In this document: positions 16,087 to 18,067 of the stretch, piece by piece
Layout of the letters: every line of letters begins with the position of its first letter
Numbering within the stretch: position 1 is the first letter of the stretch
Program-made: the position numbers and the translations under genes
Notes under the pieces: model-generated
What the model was told of the DNA's origin: nothing
Seen by the model: only the letters and a program-made list of their open reading frames with translations
The model's database searches: none
Assembly: GCA_002284615.2 (NCBI GenBank)
Contig: MU070040.1
Coordinates: 80,751-98,817, forward strand
From: Dunaliella salina
Taxonomy: Eukaryota; Chlorophyta; Chlorophyceae; Chlamydomonadales; Dunaliellaceae
Direction of reading: 5' to 3'
DNA length: 18,067 nucleotides

Positions 16087-16997
16087 ATGCCCAACATTTC
16101 TGTACCCATGAAGCGTACCATCCTGCAGTACCGCACAGGCACCCTCTACAACCAAAAACATGCAGTGCGTTTTAAAAGGTCAACTGATCCATCTTGTCCC
16201 CTCCCAGGCTGCCACATTTGGATAGCGCACTACACATGCTCTCAGGCTGCCAAAACCATATCATTTCCAACATGAAAGCTGAACGCCATAACATTGCAGG
16301 CAGAATGATTACAAAAGCCCTCAGCAAATGCCCTGTAGGGGCAGGCCTGGTCTACACAGACATAGGAAGCGATTCTAAGCTTGCTCAACACAACCTCCAA
16401 CTCCCTACACATGCCTCAAACAGAACTTTACCTGCTTACCTCTTCCCTCGTAACCTTCCAGGGAGGAAAAGAATCAACTCCAGTCGACCAGATGCTGTTC
16501 CGATCACCCCTTTTAATGCCAAAAATACTTCTAACAGTGTTTCTCCTACCCATTCCCATCACGCTATGCGCAGCTCCTCACGGAGTATCACCAGAACTAG
16601 CCGCATGAGACATTCCCATGAACTTAATGCGAATGAATGCCATGTGCACCTAATAGAAATAAAGTTCTGTGAAGACACAAGGCCAGAGCATCAGTTGAAC
16701 GCAGCAAAGCAGCAGCATGCAGACCTTTGTAAACTTATCAACACTAAAGCTGTTACAATTCACCCTATTTTCCTGGGAGTAGGTGGAACTATTTACACTG
16801 AGCATACCCTGAAGCAATTCAAACAACTAGGATTGGATCTTCAGCGTGCCACGAAGCTTGCTCAACAACTTCATGCCCATTCTGTTCAATATGCCCACAA
16901 ACTAGCCACCACACGCCGCGCTATTGAAAACGAGAATACTTCCCACAGCCAGATTCTAGAGCCAGGTGCTCCTAGTACCCCTCCAGATCCACATTAG
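16087..16997 (+). pseudogene. Copy D: CCHC knuckle and PD-(D/E)XK nuclease-like domain
   Basis: MKRTILQYRTGTLYNQKHAV leads to a knuckle CPLPGC ... LDSALHMLSGC, with a 1-nt shift near 16212 between the halves. From there the frame is open to TAG at 16995-16997. It shows ERHNIAGRMITKALSKCPVG, YTDIGSDSKLAQHN, ASNRTLPAYLFPRNLPG, then SSRPDAVPI and, about 55 residues on, HVHLIEIKFCEDTRPEHQLN, followed by AAKQQHADL and IHPIFLGVGGTIYTEHTLKQ. RPD plus E-I-K is a plausible PD-(D/E)XK catalytic pair, as in the restriction-like endonucleases of R2-type non-LTR elements. This is the best-preserved nuclease domain in the window. Family assignment is by motif only. Confidence 0.7.
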
Positions 16998-17133
16998 AAT
17001 TCTCTTTTTCATACCTCGTGGTGGAGGGGGCACACAGCTCTTTTTGAGCCAATGTGTCTCCTCTTCCTTAATTGATGTAGGGAGAGTTCCCCTGCCTACA
17101 TAGTTTTTCTTTTTCTTTTCTTTTCTTTTTCTT
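16998..17133 (+). other. Copy D: 3' UTR, terminal hairpin and (TTTTC)n tail
   Basis: Contains a GTGGTGGAGGGG block shared with copy C, then a perfect 7-bp stem ATGTAGG (17075-17081) with CCTACAT (17095-17101), then a T/C tail from about 17104. Position and conservation suggest the site recognised by the reverse transcriptase. Confidence 0.75.
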
Positions 17134-17142
17134 TTTAAGGTC
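17134..17142. repeat. Target-site duplication of copy D, right
   Basis: TTTAAGGTC directly after the T/C tail; matches 15820-15828. Confidence 0.75.
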
Positions 17143-17529
17143 CTGGGGCTAGGTAACTCTAGCGCAAAGGACGGAACTGCTTTTCCCAGCAAGCCCCAGG
17201 GGAAGTGATTCTGTGTTGGTTCATCTGCTCTTCCCATCAGAAGCAGCACACAGAGAATTCCTTACACCCAAATCATCCTCCCTGTGGTTGCTTGGCTGCC
17301 TGCCCTGCTCTCCCCAGAGCCCAGACAGGTCTACTCAGCCATTGATCGCGCTTTACATGTTATATGAGTACGTTTGGGATAAGCAAACACTCTCAATAAC
17401 TGGATCTGCCAGTTCCTTCAGAGCTAGATAAATTTCCAATCCAACTGACCAACTATCCAATCCTGGATACTGCAGCAATCTAGCAATAACAAAGATATGA
17501 CGAGACATTCCAAAATATTATTGTCAGGT
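17143..17529. other. Intervening sequence, no gene recognised
   Basis: No convincing coding frame. It contains the 18-mer GCAGCACACAGAGAATTC (17243-17260), shared with the unassigned stretch in copy B at 7926. Confidence 0.45.
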
Positions 17530-17900
17530 CCAAAAACCGTCAGGAGCACCTGCTGCGCCTCTGAAAAGATATCAAATGCTCTGTTCCGTGTGTACCCTCC
17601 AGCATTTGTGTAGGTGCACCTTGGTGATGGGAAAGGCTCCAGAAACACAAATACTCATTCCCTTAACACAACCAGCAGTACTACAGAGTCCTGAAATATA
17701 CAATAGTCTGATGCAAAAATCACCAGGAGCCTCTGCTGTGTCAGTTGAAAGTTATGTACCACTCTTGTCAGAGCACACCCTCCAGCATTCGTGTAGGTGT
17801 ATCTAGGTGAAGGAAAAGGCTCTAAAAACACAATCACTCAGTTCCTCAATCGCAACCAGCAGCATTCCAGGGTCCATTAATACAGTAGTAGTTGTAGTCA
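17530..17900 (+). repeat. Two ~180-bp satellite monomers
   Basis: Equivalent anchors at about 17576 and 17754 (178 apart), with ACCCTCCAGCATTTGTGTAG, GAAAAGGCTCTAAAAACACA and ACCAGCAGCATTCCAGGGTC. Same orientation and word order as the monomers at 15.04-15.78 kb. Confidence 0.85.
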
Positions 17901-17941
17901 GATGTTCAATAGAGTAAGAGAAGCAAGCATCCCAAGCAGTG

Positions 17942-18022
<81 letters not shown>

Positions 18023-18050
18023 TGTGTGTTTGTGTGCACACATGTATGTA
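17942..18050. repeat. (TGCG)n-(TG)n microsatellite
   Basis: About seven GCGT/TGCG units, then a long TG run and GCGCGTGTGTGTTTGTGTGC ending in ATGTATGTATGTAG. Its reverse complement resembles the CATACATACAT...(CA)n block at 14.28-14.35 kb. Confidence 0.95.
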
Positions 18051-18067
18051 TGTAGAAGCTTGCATGC

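Larger units (their letters stand above)
15829..17133 (+). mobile_element. Retroelement copy D (strongly 5'-truncated)
   Basis: Begins just upstream of GAGATTCCTGGTGCAGGTCC, within the linker after RNase H (homologous to copy C from about 12236), and ends with the family 3' UTR and a (TTTTC)n tail of some 30 bases. It is flanked by TTTAAGGTC on both sides; up to three of those Ts could belong to the tail. 5' truncation plus a 3' tail plus a short target-site duplication is the signature of target-primed reverse transcription. The insertion lies next to ~180-bp satellite monomers. Domains kept are the linker, CCHC knuckle and nuclease-like domain. Confidence 0.9.

Noticed and set aside
15040..17900. 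CRISPR-like array
   Set aside because: The units are about 180-bp tandem monomers without spacers; likewise the 96-bp units are contiguous. No cas genes are present.

Overview
The window looks like a transposon graveyard from a eukaryotic nuclear genome, and I see no host gene, rRNA or tRNA in it. The evidence is long multidomain transposon proteins with a PHD finger, several nested insertions, a satellite with a unit near 180 bp, (CA)n/(TG)n microsatellites, and scattered N calls typical of a draft assembly. An alga is my best guess from the style of the elements, but the sequence does not prove it.

Most of the window is made of copies of one retroelement family, which I call copies A to E. 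Pooling the copies gives this protein order: an unrecognised helical N-terminal domain; a long Ser/Thr/Pro/Gln-rich linker with basic patches; a conserved pre-PHD segment; a C4HC3 PHD finger; a domain resembling the PCIF1 methyltransferase fold; an RNase H type I domain; a CCHC zinc knuckle; and a PD-(D/E)XK nuclease-like domain. A short 3' UTR follows, with a small hairpin and a (TTTTC)n tail. No reverse transcriptase domain is visible, although three insertions carry target-site duplications and look like target-primed reverse transcription products.

Layout: A lies on the minus strand at 1-4260 and runs off the window start; its probable N-terminal part is at 6050-6870. These two parts are separated by a 1.1-kb DNA transposon with terminal inverted repeats (4261-5356, encoding a BED-like zinc-finger protein) and a 96-bp tandem array (5380-6030). 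B lies on the minus strand at 6870-9738 plus 13543-14260. It is split by C (plus strand, 9739-13533, 9-bp target-site duplication CTGACAAGG) and also carries a 716-bp MITE-like insertion (8428-9143). E is a 69-bp scrap of the family's 3' end inserted antisense into C with an 11-bp duplication. D (plus strand, 15829-17133) is a 5'-truncated copy with a 9-bp duplication, sitting in a region of ~180-bp satellite monomers bounded by (CA)n at 14.3 kb and (TG)n at 18 kb.

All copies carry stops or frameshifts. A is the best preserved: its RNase H catalytic residues are intact, with three in-frame stops and one apparent 1-nt deletion in the part present. The elements form a nested series of insertions rather than an operon. 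The family architecture, PHD plus methyltransferase-like plus RNase H plus nuclease without a visible RT, is the point of greatest interest.
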